Assembly: GCF_005862305.2 (NCBI RefSeq) | Contig: NZ_CP054021.1 | Location: forward strand, 4,319,501 to 4,383,500 | Length of the DNA stretch: 64,000 nt | Source of the DNA: Rhizobium indicum | GTDB lineage: Bacteria > Pseudomonadota > Alphaproteobacteria > Rhizobiales > Rhizobiaceae | Reading direction: 5' to 3' | In this document: positions 17,538 to 28,078 of the stretch, one piece after another | Layout of the letters: each line of letters opens with the position of its first letter | How positions within the stretch are numbered: the first letter of the stretch is position 1 | Translations under genes and position numbers: made by a program | The notes under the pieces: generated by a model | The model's database searches: none | The model's input: only the letters and a program-made list of their open reading frames with translations | Told to the model about the DNA's origin: nothing

Positions 17538-19481
17538 ATGCTGAGCGAATCCGTATTCGATGCGTTCACCCGCAGCTATGATGCGCGTCGCGAGACCGAT
17601 ATGTCGATCTCGGAGTATCTCGATCTTTGCAAAAAGGAACCGCTTGCCTATGCCAATGCGACCGAGCGGCTGCTCGCCGCGATAGGCGAGCCGCAGATGG
17701 TCGATACTGCCAGGGACACGCGCCTCGGCCGGATCTTCATGAACCGGACCATCCGGATCTATCCGGCCTTTGTCGGCTTCCACGGCATGGAAGAGACAAT
17801 CGAACGCATCGTTTCCTTCTTCCGGCATGCAGCGCAGGGGCTCGAGGAGCGCAAGCAGATCCTCTATCTGCTCGGCCCGGTCGGCGGCGGCAAGTCATCT
17901 CTGGCCGAGCGGTTGAAGCTGCTGATGGAGCTTCATCCGATCTACGTGCTGAAGGCGGGTGACGAGATCAGCCCCGTTTTCGAAAGTCCGCTCAACCTGT
18001 TCGACCCGGACACGATGGGATCGCTCCTGCAGGAGCAATACGGCATTCCGCTGCGGCGCCTGAGCGGACTGATGAGCCCGTGGTGCCTGAAGCGGCTCGA
18101 CGATTTCGGGGGCGATATTTCCCGCTTCCGCGTCGTCAGAGTACAGCCTTCGCGGTTGCGCCAGATCGCCATCGCCAAGACCGAGCCTGGAGACGAGAAC
18201 AATCAGGATATCTCGTCGCTGGTCGGCAAGGTCGATATCCGCAAGCTGGAGACCTATTCCCAGAACGATCCCGATGCCTACAGCTATTCGGGCGGCCTCA
18301 ACCGCGCCAATCAGGGCGTGCTCGAATTCGTCGAGATGTTCAAGGCGCCGATCAAGATGCTGCATCCGCTGCTGACGGCGACGCAGGAAGGGAACTATAT
18401 CGGCTCCGAGAATATCGGCGCCATCCCCTTCTCCGGCATCGTCCTTGCGCATTCGAACGAGGCGGAATGGCAGACCTTCAAGGCCAACAAGAACAACGAA
18501 GCGTTCATCGACCGTATTTGCGTGATCAAGGTGCCCTATTGCCTGCGCGTGACGGAAGAGCAGAAGATCTACGAGAAGCTGATCGAGGGATCGGAACTCA
18601 CCGATGCGCCATGCGCCCCGGCAACGCTCGAAATGCTGGCCCGCTTCTCCGTGCTTTCACGTCTGCGCAAGCATGAGAATTCGACGTACTTCTCGAAGAT
18701 GCGCACCTATGACGGCGAAAGCCTGAAGGAGACGGATCCGCGCGCCCGTAGTGTCCAGGAATATCGGGATGCCGCCGGCATCGACGAGGGCATGGACGGC
18801 ATATCGACCCGCTTCGCCTTCAAGGTGCTCGCCTCCACTTTCAATCACGACACCACGGATATCGGTGCCGATCCGGTTCATCTGATGTATGTACTGGAGC
18901 AGTCGATCCGCCGCGAGCAGTTTTCCGACGATGTCGAGAAGCGATATCTGGAATTCATCAAGGCCGATCTTGCGCCGCGTTACGCAGAGTTCATTGGAAA
19001 TGAAATCCAGAAGGCCTATCTTGAATCCTATGCGGATTACGGACAGAATCTGTTCGACCGCTACGTGGATTATGCCGATGCCTGGATCGAAGACGTGGAC
19101 TTCAAGGATCCCGATACCGGCCAGCTTCTCGATCGCGAGCTCCTCAACCAGGAACTGACGAAAATCGAAAAGCCGGCAGGAATCGCCAATCCGAAGGATT
19201 TCCGCAACGAAATCGTCAAGTTCTGCTTGAGATCGCGGGCAGCCAACGGCGGAAAGAATCCGTCATGGACGAGCTACGAGAAAATCCGGGAAGTCATCGA
19301 AAAGCGAATGTTCTCGCAGGTCGAAGATCTTTTGCCGGTCATTTCCTTCGGGTCGAAGAAGGATTCCGAAACGGAAAAGAAGCACAGCGAATTCGTCTCG
19401 CGCATGGCCGCGCGGGGTTACACGGAGAGGCAGGTTCGGCGCCTCGTCGAATGGTACATGCGCGTCAAACAGGCAAGTTAA
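17538..19481 (+). CDS. prkA: PrkA family serine protein kinase (YeaG)
   Basis: 647 residues, the normal PrkA length. The N-terminal AAA-like part holds the P-loop GPVGGGKSS (about residue 114), with SGGLNRANQGVLEFVEMFKA and LAHSNEAEW farther on; the C-terminal part is the PrkA kinase domain. PrkA/YeaG proteins are cytoplasmic stress and starvation proteins with reported Ser/Thr kinase activity. The ATG follows GATGGAGGG. It is the first of three genes (prkA, yeaH, spoVR), an arrangement conserved in proteobacteria. Confidence 0.93.
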   Translation: MLSESVFDAFTRSYDARRETDMSISEYLDLCKKEPLAYANATERLLAAIGEPQMVDTARDTRLGRIFMNRTIRIYPAFVGFHGMEETIERIVSFFRHAAQGLEERKQILYLLGPVGGGKSSLAERLKLLMELHPIYVLKAGDEISPVFESPLNLFDPDTMGSLLQEQYGIPLRRLSGLMSPWCLKRLDDFGGDISRFRVVRVQPSRLRQIAIAKTEPGDENNQDISSLVGKVDIRKLETYSQNDPDAYSYSGGLNRANQGVLEFVEMFKAPIKMLHPLLTATQEGNYIGSENIGAIPFSGIVLAHSNEAEWQTFKANKNNEAFIDRICVIKVPYCLRVTEEQKIYEKLIEGSELTDAPCAPATLEMLARFSVLSRLRKHENSTYFSKMRTYDGESLKETDPRARSVQEYRDAAGIDEGMDGISTRFAFKVLASTFNHDTTDIGADPVHLMYVLEQSIRREQFSDDVEKRYLEFIKADLAPRYAEFIGNEIQKAYLESYADYGQNLFDRYVDYADAWIEDVDFKDPDTGQLLDRELLNQELTKIEKPAGIANPKDFRNEIVKFCLRSRAANGGKNPSWTSYEKIREVIEKRMFSQVEDLLPVISFGSKKDSETEKKHSEFVSRMAARGYTERQVRRLVEWYMRVKQAS

Positions 19482-19493
19482 TGTGGAGCCAAT

Positions 19494-20768
19494 ATGCACA
19501 TTGTCGACCGTCGGCTAAATCCGCGCGGTAAAAGTCTGGAAAATCGGCAACGGTTTCTTCGGCGCATGAAAGGCGCCGTGCAGCAGGCGGTAAAACGTTC
19601 TCTGCAAAACCGGAACATTCGCGATGTGCTCGACGGCGGGGAAATCAGCCTGCCGATCGATGGAATGGCCGAGCCGAACTTGAGAAGGGGCGACGGCGGC
19701 ATCCGCGACCATATCCTGCCGGGAAACAGGGCCTTCGTCGAAGGCGACATTCTTCCGCGCCCGCCAGGGAGCCGGGGCGGAAAACCCAAGGATGCGGGTG
19801 AGGGCGACGGCGAGGACGGCTTCCGCTTCGTGCTGACGCGCGAGGAATTCCTCGATGTGTTCCTGGACGATCTGGAACTGCCCGACCTTGCCAAGCGGCG
19901 CCTGGCCGAAACCGAGGAGGAAACTCCGTTCCGTGCCGGTTATTCCGTGTCGGGATCGCCGTCCAACATCGCCGTCGGTCGCACGACCAGGCTCGCGATG
20001 ATGCGCCGTGTCGCGCTTCACCGTCCGCGCCGCGAGGAAATCGAAGCCCTGCAGCGGCAGATCGAGGAATGCGAGGACGACGAGAGCCGGCTGGCGCTTG
20101 AGGCAAAACTCAAATCCCTGACGGAAAAAAGCCGGCGCATTCCCTATATCGATCCGCTCGACGTGCGGTATCGCCGCTTCGAAAACGAGCCGAAGCCTGT
20201 GGCGAAAGCCGTGATGTTCTGCTTGATGGACGTCTCCGGCTCCATGTCGGAACACATGAAGGACCTGGCGAAGCGGTTCTACCTGCTGCTCTACCTTTTC
20301 CTGTCGAAGCGCTACAAGAAAGTGGAGATCGTCTTCATCCGCCATACCGACAAGGCCGAGGAAGTCGACGAGGAAACCTTCTTCTATGGCCCGGCAACGG
20401 GCGGCACGCTGGTTTCCAGTGCGCTGGCGGCAATGCGGGCGATCATCGCGGCGCGTTTCGATCCGGCAGAATGGAATATCTATGGCGCCCAGGCATCGGA
20501 CGGCGACAACGCCCATTCGGACGGGAACCTGAGCGGACAACTGCTGCGCGAGATTTTGCCGCTGTGCCAGTATTTCGCCTATATCGAAGTCGGCGAAGAA
20601 GGCGGTGACTCCTCGGTATCCCGCTCGCCGCTTTGGATGCTTTATGACGGGATCCGTTCCGAGCTGCAGCCGCTTTCGATGCGCAAGGTCTGCCGGCGAA
20701 ACGAAATATTCCCTGTTTTCCACGATCTCTTCCAGAAACGTGACGCACAGTCGAAGGTGACGCCATGA
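19494..20768 (+). CDS. yeaH: YeaH/YhbH family protein (DUF444, VWA-like)
   Basis: 424 residues. The N-terminal third is basic (HIVDRRLNPRGKSLENRQRF, typical of the family). The C-terminal half is a von Willebrand A-like domain with the MIDAS motif DVSGSMSEHM (about residue 246) and a later ASDGDNAHSDG loop. It starts 12 bases after prkA and overlaps spoVR by four bases, so the three proteins are probably made together. Known family behaviour: partner of PrkA in adaptation to sustained stress; mechanism unclear. Confidence 0.92.
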   Translation: MHIVDRRLNPRGKSLENRQRFLRRMKGAVQQAVKRSLQNRNIRDVLDGGEISLPIDGMAEPNLRRGDGGIRDHILPGNRAFVEGDILPRPPGSRGGKPKDAGEGDGEDGFRFVLTREEFLDVFLDDLELPDLAKRRLAETEEETPFRAGYSVSGSPSNIAVGRTTRLAMMRRVALHRPRREEIEALQRQIEECEDDESRLALEAKLKSLTEKSRRIPYIDPLDVRYRRFENEPKPVAKAVMFCLMDVSGSMSEHMKDLAKRFYLLLYLFLSKRYKKVEIVFIRHTDKAEEVDEETFFYGPATGGTLVSSALAAMRAIIAARFDPAEWNIYGAQASDGDNAHSDGNLSGQLLREILPLCQYFAYIEVGEEGGDSSVSRSPLWMLYDGIRSELQPLSMRKVCRRNEIFPVFHDLFQKRDAQSKVTP

Positions 20769-22315
20769 CCATGACGATGAGGCCACGAGAGCGGCTGTTG
20801 TTCGAGGGGGCCGACTGGGATTTCGCAACGCTCCAGCGCATCCACGACGCCTGCGAGGAGATCGCGCTCGGCGAACTCGGCCTCGACGTCTACCCGAATC
20901 AGATCGAAGTCATCACCTCGGAGCAGATGCTCGATGCCTATTCCTCGACCGGCATGCCGCTCTTCTATCGCCATTGGTCCTTCGGCAAACACTTTGCTCA
21001 TCACGAAACCTTCTACCGCCGCGGGATGCGCGACCTCGCTTATGAGATCGTCATCAACAGCTCGCCCTGCATCTCCTACCTGATGGAGGAAAACACGGCG
21101 ACGATGCAGACGCTCGTCACCGCGCATGCGGCCTTCGGCCACAACCACTTCTTCAAGAACAACTATCTCTTCAAGCTCTGGACCGATGCGGAGGGCATCC
21201 TCGATTACCTCGATTTCGCCAAGGGTTATATCACCCGCTGTGAGGAACGTTACGGCGAGACGGCCGTCGAACGCACGCTCGACGCAGCCCATGCGCTGAT
21301 GTCGCACGGGGTGCATCGATACGCGGGCAAGACCACGATCGATCTTCGCCAGGAGGAAAAGCGGCAGCAGGAGCGCCGCGCCCACGAGGAGCAGATGTTC
21401 AACGACCTGTGGCGCACGGTTCCCGTCGGCAAGGCGCGGAAGGCGGGTGACATCGGCCTAGAAAAGCGCCGCGCCGCCCTCGGGCTTCCTCAGGACAACA
21501 TCCTATACTTTCTGGAAAAGTCGGCGCCGCGGCTGCAGCCGTGGCAGCGTGAGATCCTTCGCATCGTCCGCCATGTCGCGCAATATTTTCATCCCCAGCG
21601 GCAGACCAAGGTGATGAACGAGGGAACCGCCACCTTCGTCCACTACCAGATCATGAACCGGCTTCACGAGCGGGGGCAGATCAGCGACGGAAACTTCCTC
21701 GAATTCCTGAAGTCGCACGCCAACGTCGTGTTCCAGCCGAGCTATGACGACCGGCGGTTCTCGGGCTTCAATCCCTATGCGCTTGGCTTTGCGATGATGC
21801 AGGACATCGAGAGGATCGTCACGACGCCGACGGAAGAGGACCGTGCATGGTTTCCCGATATCGCCGGACGAGGCGATGCAATGGCGGTCCTGCGCGACAT
21901 CTGGGCCAATTACCGGGACGAGAGCTTCATCAGCCAGTTTCTGAGCCCGAACCTGATCCGGCAGTTGCGACTGTTCCATCTCTACGACGATCCGGAACAG
22001 ACCGAGGGGGTACTGGTTTCGGCGATCCATAATGAGCGTGGATACCTGCGCATCCGCCGCCAGCTCTCCCGCGAATATGATATCGGCTGGACCGATCCGG
22101 CAATCGATATCGTCGATGTCGACCTCGCTGGCGACCGCCGCCTGTTGCTGCAGCACATCGTCATGAATGGCTGCTATCTTCAGGAAAATGACACGAAACT
22201 CGTCCTGCAGCATCTCGCCGATCTCTGGGGCTATGACGTGTTGCTTCAGGAAATCGACAGTTCCAGCACGGTGGCGAGAGAACACGCGGCGAGCCCGCGC
22301 AAGATCGTTCAGTGA
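20765..22315 (+). CDS. spoVR: SpoVR family protein (YcgB)
   Basis: 516 residues with SpoVR landmarks: LDVYPNQIEVITSEQMLDAY, MPLFYRHWSFGKHF, INSSPCISYLMEENT, and HGVHRYAGK. The ATG overlaps the yeaH stop (ATGA), which implies translational coupling. SpoVR is needed for spore cortex in Bacillus, but in Gram-negative bacteria it travels with PrkA and YeaH and its biochemical role is unknown. Confidence 0.92.
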   Translation: MTMTMRPRERLLFEGADWDFATLQRIHDACEEIALGELGLDVYPNQIEVITSEQMLDAYSSTGMPLFYRHWSFGKHFAHHETFYRRGMRDLAYEIVINSSPCISYLMEENTATMQTLVTAHAAFGHNHFFKNNYLFKLWTDAEGILDYLDFAKGYITRCEERYGETAVERTLDAAHALMSHGVHRYAGKTTIDLRQEEKRQQERRAHEEQMFNDLWRTVPVGKARKAGDIGLEKRRAALGLPQDNILYFLEKSAPRLQPWQREILRIVRHVAQYFHPQRQTKVMNEGTATFVHYQIMNRLHERGQISDGNFLEFLKSHANVVFQPSYDDRRFSGFNPYALGFAMMQDIERIVTTPTEEDRAWFPDIAGRGDAMAVLRDIWANYRDESFISQFLSPNLIRQLRLFHLYDDPEQTEGVLVSAIHNERGYLRIRRQLSREYDIGWTDPAIDIVDVDLAGDRRLLLQHIVMNGCYLQENDTKLVLQHLADLWGYDVLLQEIDSSSTVAREHAASPRKIVQ

Positions 22316-22470
22316 TCACAGATTATGCTGACGGCGATAATGAACAATTATCGGTGGCAACAAACACAAAGCCTTAGTAGTTTACCGCCGTTGCAATCGC
22401 CCACTTGATCTCGACCAGTTTCACCCTTTGCAGCGATCTTCCGGGGCGGATAGCGCGGAGACGAGAGACC

Positions 22471-23391
22471 ATGAGTGAAACGCGGCGCAAGCTGACGACG
22501 ATCTTCTGTGCTGACGTGCAGGATTATACGCGGCTGATGGGGGCTGATGAGGAAGGGACGCTCGCTGCACTCAAACGCTGCCGGGAAGCGATGGGGCGCC
22601 TGATCGAAAGCCATGGTGGCCGCGTCATCAATACCTGGGGCGATGGGCTGATCGCCGATTTCCCGAGCGTGGTCGAGGCGGTGCGCGCGGCCGTCGACAC
22701 CCAGAACGAACTCGCGGGTTTCAACGCCCGCCGCCCGGCCGACGGGCGCATGCTCTTCCGCATCGGCATCAATCTCGGCGACGTGATCGTCGAAGGCGAC
22801 GACATCTATGGCGACGGCGTCAATATTGCGGCGCGGCTGCAGACGTCGGCTGCGGCAGGCGGCATCGTGATATCGAACACCGTCTATGACCATGTCCGCA
22901 ACAAGGTGGCGGTTGGTTTCGAGTTTCTCGGACCGCTGATGGTGAAAAATGTCGATGAAGGCGTGCCGAGCTACGCGGTGAAGATCGGCGATGCCAAAGA
23001 CGAGACGCCTTCTGCGGAACGATCCGGCCCCGCGCGGCCGCAGCCGGCGTCGGTTATGGCGGCCGCTAAGGCCGAGACAACCCCAGCACCGGGCGGACGC
23101 AGGCTGTATGGCGTGCTCGGCGTCATCGCCGCCGTCCTGATCGGTATCAATCTCCTGTCGTGGCAGGGCGTCTTCTGGGCGCGTTTTCCGGTGCTCGCGC
23201 TGGCCGTCGTCGCGGCGCTCGCCTGGAACCGTGATCAGACCCGATTCAATCGCAAGATCACCTTGCTGGCGATCCTGGCGCTTGGTCTTGCCGGCATCAA
23301 CCTTTTCACCTGGACGGGGCAGTTCTGGGCGGTGTGGCCGATACTGGGGATTGCGGCTACCATGGGTGTGCGGTGGTCGATGCGTCGATAG
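22471..23391 (+). CDS. Class III adenylate/guanylate cyclase with C-terminal membrane domain
   Basis: 306 residues from ATG 22471 (MSETRRKLTTIFCADVQDYT). The catalytic domain fills residues 1-175, with one metal Asp in FCADVQDYTRLM, the second in NTWGDGLIADF, and the DDIYGDGVNIAARLQ segment. A Pro/Ala linker then leads to about four membrane helices (from residue 208). Rhizobia carry dozens of such cyclases; here catalytic domain first and membrane part last is the less common order. No partner gene nearby. Confidence 0.85.
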   Translation: MSETRRKLTTIFCADVQDYTRLMGADEEGTLAALKRCREAMGRLIESHGGRVINTWGDGLIADFPSVVEAVRAAVDTQNELAGFNARRPADGRMLFRIGINLGDVIVEGDDIYGDGVNIAARLQTSAAAGGIVISNTVYDHVRNKVAVGFEFLGPLMVKNVDEGVPSYAVKIGDAKDETPSAERSGPARPQPASVMAAAKAETTPAPGGRRLYGVLGVIAAVLIGINLLSWQGVFWARFPVLALAVVAALAWNRDQTRFNRKITLLAILALGLAGINLFTWTGQFWAVWPILGIAATMGVRWSMRR

Positions 23392-23658
23392 ACATCCAAC
23401 CCGCATCCTCGGGGATTTTGTACGGTATTTGCTCGACAATCGGCAGGATCAAAGACACGGGCCAGTGTTCATTCAAGCAAAAGTGAGCGGCCGGGTTATT
23501 TCCATTCTTTGCTGATATTACAAATCGGTAATGCCGGCTGCTTATGCTTGCCGGTAAGCTGTAAACGCGCGATATTGTCGCATCAGACGGGAGTGTCGAT
23601 CCCGCAGCGCCTCTTTCGACCGACCCTGGTCCAACCTCGAGTCCCTCCGGAGACGTGA

Positions 23659-24867
23659 ATGGCCTTTTGGAAGCAGTTTGTACTTTCGCTCATCGTCATT
23701 ATTGCCGGCTTTGCCGCGTGGGTTTTCTTCGTGCCCGGCGCCGGCGATACGATGCGCGATGCAGGCATTCCAGACAGCATCGTTTCCAAGATCGCGCCGA
23801 AGGCCGGGGAGACGGCCGATGCCGACGCTCCCGCCCGGGCGCAAGGGCAGCGTGGCGAGGGACAAGGGCAGGGACAGAACCGCCGCAATGGCGGCGGGCG
23901 CAACAACACCATTCTCGTCGCGACGCAGGCCGTCGTCCAAGGGATCGTCAACGACCGGCTGAACGCCATCGGCACGGGTGACGCGATCCGTTCGGTTGCG
24001 GTCACGCCGCAGGCATCCGGCACGATCCGCGAAATTCTCATCAAGTCGGGCGATAGGGTGACGGCCGGCCAGGTGCTGGCCAAGCTCGACAGCGAGGAGC
24101 AGGTGATCGCCCGCGGCCAGGCTGATGTGGCGGTCAAGGCCGCCGTCGAGAAGTCGAATCTCTATCACAACATCAAGTCCAGCGTGTCGCGCATGGACGT
24201 GTTCGATTCGGAGATCGCCGAGCAGGGCGCGCGGCTGCAGCTGCAGGCCGCCGAGCTCAATCTCGCCCGGCGCAACATCACCGCGCCGATCGACGGCATC
24301 GTCGGCATCGTGCCGGTCAATATCGGCGACAACGTCACGACGAGCATCCCGATCGTCACTCTTGACGACCGTTCGGAAATCCTTGTCGACTACTGGGTGC
24401 CGGAGCGCTTCGCCAATACGGTGTCGGTCGGCCAGCCGGTCGAGGCGATGTCTGTGGCAAGGCCGGGGCAGGTGTTTTCGGGCTTGGTCGAAGCCGTCGA
24501 CAACCGCATCGACGCGGCAAGCCGCACGCTGCGCCTACGCGCCCGGATCGACAACAGTTCGGACGAGCTGCGTGCCGGCATGTCCTTCAGTGTCAGCATG
24601 AAATTTCCTGGCGACAAATATCCGGCTGTCGACCCGGTCTCCGTGCAGTGGGATTCGCAGGGCTCCTTCGTCTGGCAGGTCAACGACGACAAGTCGCATA
24701 AGGTGCGGGTCAGCATCGTGCAGCGCAACCCGGATTTCGTGCTCGTCAAAGCCGATCTCGAGGATGGCGACGTGATCGTCACACAGGGACTGCAACGCGT
24801 GCGTGAGGGTGGGGCGGTGCGCGTGAGCGCCGATGTCGCCGCGACTGCGGAGGTCGCCACCCAATGA
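23659..24867 (+). CDS. RND efflux pump periplasmic adaptor (membrane fusion protein)
   Basis: 402 residues. One N-terminal membrane segment (about residues 6-26), a Gly/Gln/Asn-rich linker, then the adaptor: VTPQASGTIREILIKSGDRVTAGQVLAKLDSEEQ (barrel-sandwich half), a short alpha-hairpin, LNLARRNITAPIDGIVGIV, and beta-barrel and membrane-proximal domains. The hairpin is short, as in MexH/AcrA-like adaptors of Rhizobium. It bridges the inner membrane pump encoded next to an outer membrane channel. Overlaps the pump gene by four bases. Confidence 0.9.
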   Translation: MAFWKQFVLSLIVIIAGFAAWVFFVPGAGDTMRDAGIPDSIVSKIAPKAGETADADAPARAQGQRGEGQGQGQNRRNGGGRNNTILVATQAVVQGIVNDRLNAIGTGDAIRSVAVTPQASGTIREILIKSGDRVTAGQVLAKLDSEEQVIARGQADVAVKAAVEKSNLYHNIKSSVSRMDVFDSEIAEQGARLQLQAAELNLARRNITAPIDGIVGIVPVNIGDNVTTSIPIVTLDDRSEILVDYWVPERFANTVSVGQPVEAMSVARPGQVFSGLVEAVDNRIDAASRTLRLRARIDNSSDELRAGMSFSVSMKFPGDKYPAVDPVSVQWDSQGSFVWQVNDDKSHKVRVSIVQRNPDFVLVKADLEDGDVIVTQGLQRVREGGAVRVSADVAATAEVATQ

Positions 24868-27800
24868 ACGTGACCGAAATTCATCAGGACCGGGCGTCGG
24901 GCAAGCAGAGCTTCACTGCACTTTTCGTTCGTCGACCGATCCTGGCGCTGGTGTTCAACACGCTGATGGTCGTTGCCGGCCTTGCCGCCTATGTCGGCGT
25001 CGAGGTGCGCGAACTGCCCGATGTCGACCGTCCCGTCGTCACCGTGCGCACCACCTTCGACGGCGCATCGCCGCAGACGATCGACCAGGAACTGACCAAG
25101 GTGATCGAGGGGGCGGTCGCGCGCGTCAGCGGCCTGAAATCGATTTCGTCGACCTCGTCCTTCGGTCAGAGCCGGGTGACGCTGGAATTCTCGGATGCGA
25201 TCGATCTCTCGGTCGCCGCCAACGACGTGCGCGACGCGATCGGCCGCATTACCCAGAACCTGCCCGACGAAGCGGATGCGCCGCAGATCGTCAAGGCGGA
25301 TTCGGATTCCTCGGCGATCATGCGCCTTGCCGTCACCTCCACCAATCTCAACATGGACGATCTGACCCAGCTCGTCGAAAACGAGGTGATCGATCGCCTC
25401 GCCTCCGTCGACGGGGTTGCCGACGTCGAGGAATATGGCGACCAGGAGAAGGTCTTCCGCGTCGATGTCGACCAGGGGGCTCTTGCCAGCCGCGGGCTGA
25501 CCATCGGCGACCTGACGAAGGCACTCGACAATGCCGCACTCGACGTGCCGGCCGGCTCGCTGAAGAGCAATACGCAGGATATCGTGGTGCGCGCCACCGC
25601 CAACCTGCAGACCCCGGCGGATTTTTCCAACGTCATCCTGCAGGACCGCGTCCGGCTCGGTGACGTCGCGACGGTGATGCTTGGACCACGCGACGGCGAA
25701 ACGGCGCTGCGCTCCAACGGCAAGCCGGGCATCGGCCTCGGCATCATCCGCCAGGCGCAATCGAATACGCTGAACATCTCGACCGGCATCAAGGCCGCCG
25801 TCGACCAGCTGTCGAAGACGCTGCCCGAGGGCACGACGATCGCCATCACCAGCGACGACGCCGTCTTCATCCAGGGTGCGATCCACGAGGTGGTGCTGGC
25901 GCTGGTGCTCGCCGCCGTCATCGTCACCGCCGTCATCTACCTCTTCCTGCGCGACTGGCGGGCGACACTGATCCCGGCGGTCAGCATGCCGGTGGCGCTG
26001 ATCGGCACGCTGGCGGCGATCTACATGGTCGGCTTCTCGATCAACATCCTGACGCTGCTCGCAATCGTACTGGCGACCGGCCTCGTCGTCGACGATGCGA
26101 TCGTGGTGCTCGAAAATATCGTACGCCGGCGCTCCGAAGGCATGGGGCCGCGCGCTGCCGCCGTGCTCGGAACGCGCGAGGTGTTCTTCGCCGTCGTCGC
26201 CACGACGGCGACGCTGGCGGCGGTGTTCATTCCGCTCTCATTCTTGCCGGGACAGGTCGGTGGCCTCTTCCGCGAATTCGGCTTCGTGCTCGCCTTCTCG
26301 GTCGGGCTGTCGTCGATCGTGGCGCTGACGCTGTGTCCGATGCTCGCCTCGCGCATGCTGACCAAGCCGATGCTGGAAGATCACGGCATGCTCGGCCGCT
26401 TCGGCGGGGCGCTCGCCGATCTCTACAAATGGGCGCTGCACGGCTGTCTCAACGCGCCCTTCGTCGTCATCCTGTTCTCGGTGATCTTTGCCGGTGCGGC
26501 ACTCATCGCTTTCTCGACGGTGAAGAGCGAGCTGACGCCCGAAGAGGACCGGTCGCTGGTGATGATGCGGCTGACGACGCCGCAGGGATCGAGCCTCGAA
26601 TATACCCGCGACAAGATGCAACTCGTCGAAGAATATCTGCAGCCGTTGGTCGACAGCGGCGACATCCGCAATATCTTTTCGATCTCCGGGCAGGGCGGTT
26701 CGCTGAACAGCGGCTTCATGGTGCTGACGCTCGCTCCCTGGGGAGAGCGTGACAGGACGCAGACGGAGATCGTCGGCGATATCAACCAGGCAGCCTCCAG
26801 GGTGCCGGCCCTGCGCGGCAATGCTATTTCCTCGAACAGCCTTCGCATCCGCGGCGCCGGCAGTGGTCTGCAGATGGCGCTGATCGGCAATGATCACGAG
26901 GCGCTGACGGCGGCAGCCGCCAAGCTGGTTCAGTCGCTCGAGGCCACCGGCCAGTATGATACGCCGCGCCTGACCAACGAGCCCAGCCAGGCGCAGGTAT
27001 CGGTCGCGATCGATCGCGAGCGCGCCTCGGATCTCGGCATCGACATAACCGGGCTTTCGACGGCAATCCAATCGCTGCTCGAAGGGCGATCGGTGGTCGA
27101 CGTCTTCGTCGACGGCGAATCCTATCCTGTGCTTCTGACCTCGACGACGCGGCCGATCGACGATCCGACCGACCTTGAGAACGTGTTCCTGAAGACCGGC
27201 GACGGCAAGATCGTACCGATGTCGGTCATCGCCACGATGAAGGAAGGTTCGGTCGCGCCGCAGCTCAACCGCGAGCAGCAGCTCGCCTCCGTGGCGATCA
27301 CCGCCGGCCTCAGGAACGGCATGTCGCTCGGCGATGCCGTCAGCCAAGTGACTGCGCTCGCCGAGCCGCTGCTGCCGCCAGGCTCCCGCCTGTTGCCGCT
27401 CGCCGAGGCGGCGACGCTCGAAGAGAATTCGAGCGGCATGGCGCTGACCTTCGGCTTCGCCATCGTCATCATCTTCCTGGTGCTGGCCGCGCAGTTCGAA
27501 AGCGTGCTGTCCTCGCTGATCATCATGTCGACGGTGCCGCTTGGTCTTGCCTGCGCCGTCTTCGCACTTGTTATCACCGGCTCCAGCCTCAACATCTACA
27601 GTCAGATCGGCCTGGTGCTGCTCGTCGGCGTCATGGCGAAGAACGGTATCCTGATCGTCGAATTCGCCAATCAGCTGCGCGACCGGGGCGAGGATGTGCG
27701 GTCCTCTATCGAGAAGGCCTGCGCGCTGCGCCTTCGCCCCGTGATGATGACGATGATCGCCACCATCCTCGGCGGCGTGCCGCTGGTCTTTGCTCATGGC

Positions 27801-28019
27801 GCCGGTGCCGAAGCACGCGTTGCGCTCGGCTGGGTGATTGTCGGCGGCCTCGGTTTCGCGACGCTGGTGACGCTGTTCATCACGCCGGTCGCCTATCTGC
27901 TGCTTGCCCGCTTCGCCAAGCCGCACGCCCACGAGGAAGCGCGCCTGCACGAAGAAATGTCGGTCGCCACACGGCCGCGCGCCGCACCCGACGACGAGCA
28001 GCTGCAGGCCGCCGAATAA
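24864..28019 (+). CDS. RND family efflux transporter permease
   Basis: 1051 residues with the HAE1 RND architecture: a helix at about 25-45, a long periplasmic loop, helices 2-6 with GLVVDDAIVVLENI carrying the two transmembrane Asp of the proton relay, a second periplasmic loop, then helices 7-12 (GVMAKNGILIVEFANQLRDRG). It exports toxic compounds by proton exchange. It forms an operon with the adaptor (ATGA overlap). No outer membrane channel or regulator is adjacent, so a shared TolC-type channel is likely. A terminator follows at 28041. Confidence 0.93.
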   Translation: MNVTEIHQDRASGKQSFTALFVRRPILALVFNTLMVVAGLAAYVGVEVRELPDVDRPVVTVRTTFDGASPQTIDQELTKVIEGAVARVSGLKSISSTSSFGQSRVTLEFSDAIDLSVAANDVRDAIGRITQNLPDEADAPQIVKADSDSSAIMRLAVTSTNLNMDDLTQLVENEVIDRLASVDGVADVEEYGDQEKVFRVDVDQGALASRGLTIGDLTKALDNAALDVPAGSLKSNTQDIVVRATANLQTPADFSNVILQDRVRLGDVATVMLGPRDGETALRSNGKPGIGLGIIRQAQSNTLNISTGIKAAVDQLSKTLPEGTTIAITSDDAVFIQGAIHEVVLALVLAAVIVTAVIYLFLRDWRATLIPAVSMPVALIGTLAAIYMVGFSINILTLLAIVLATGLVVDDAIVVLENIVRRRSEGMGPRAAAVLGTREVFFAVVATTATLAAVFIPLSFLPGQVGGLFREFGFVLAFSVGLSSIVALTLCPMLASRMLTKPMLEDHGMLGRFGGALADLYKWALHGCLNAPFVVILFSVIFAGAALIAFSTVKSELTPEEDRSLVMMRLTTPQGSSLEYTRDKMQLVEEYLQPLVDSGDIRNIFSISGQGGSLNSGFMVLTLAPWGERDRTQTEIVGDINQAASRVPALRGNAISSNSLRIRGAGSGLQMALIGNDHEALTAAAAKLVQSLEATGQYDTPRLTNEPSQAQVSVAIDRERASDLGIDITGLSTAIQSLLEGRSVVDVFVDGESYPVLLTSTTRPIDDPTDLENVFLKTGDGKIVPMSVIATMKEGSVAPQLNREQQLASVAITAGLRNGMSLGDAVSQVTALAEPLLPPGSRLLPLAEAATLEENSSGMALTFGFAIVIIFLVLAAQFESVLSSLIIMSTVPLGLACAVFALVITGSSLNIYSQIGLVLLVGVMAKNGILIVEFANQLRDRGEDVRSSIEKACALRLRPVMMTMIATILGGVPLVFAHGAGAEARVALGWVIVGGLGFATLVTLFITPVAYLLLARFAKPHAHEEARLHEEMSVATRPRAAPDDEQLQAAE

Positions 28020-28040
28020 GGTTTTATCCGATTGCGAAAC

Positions 28041-28078
28041 GCCGCCGGCCAACCTCGTCCGGCTGCGTTTTTTTTGGT
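28041..28078 (+). terminator. Rho-independent terminator of the RND operon
   Basis: A GCCGG/CCGGC stem, extended by two outer pairs across a mismatch, is followed by eight T. It begins 21 bases after the pump stop codon. Confidence 0.75.
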
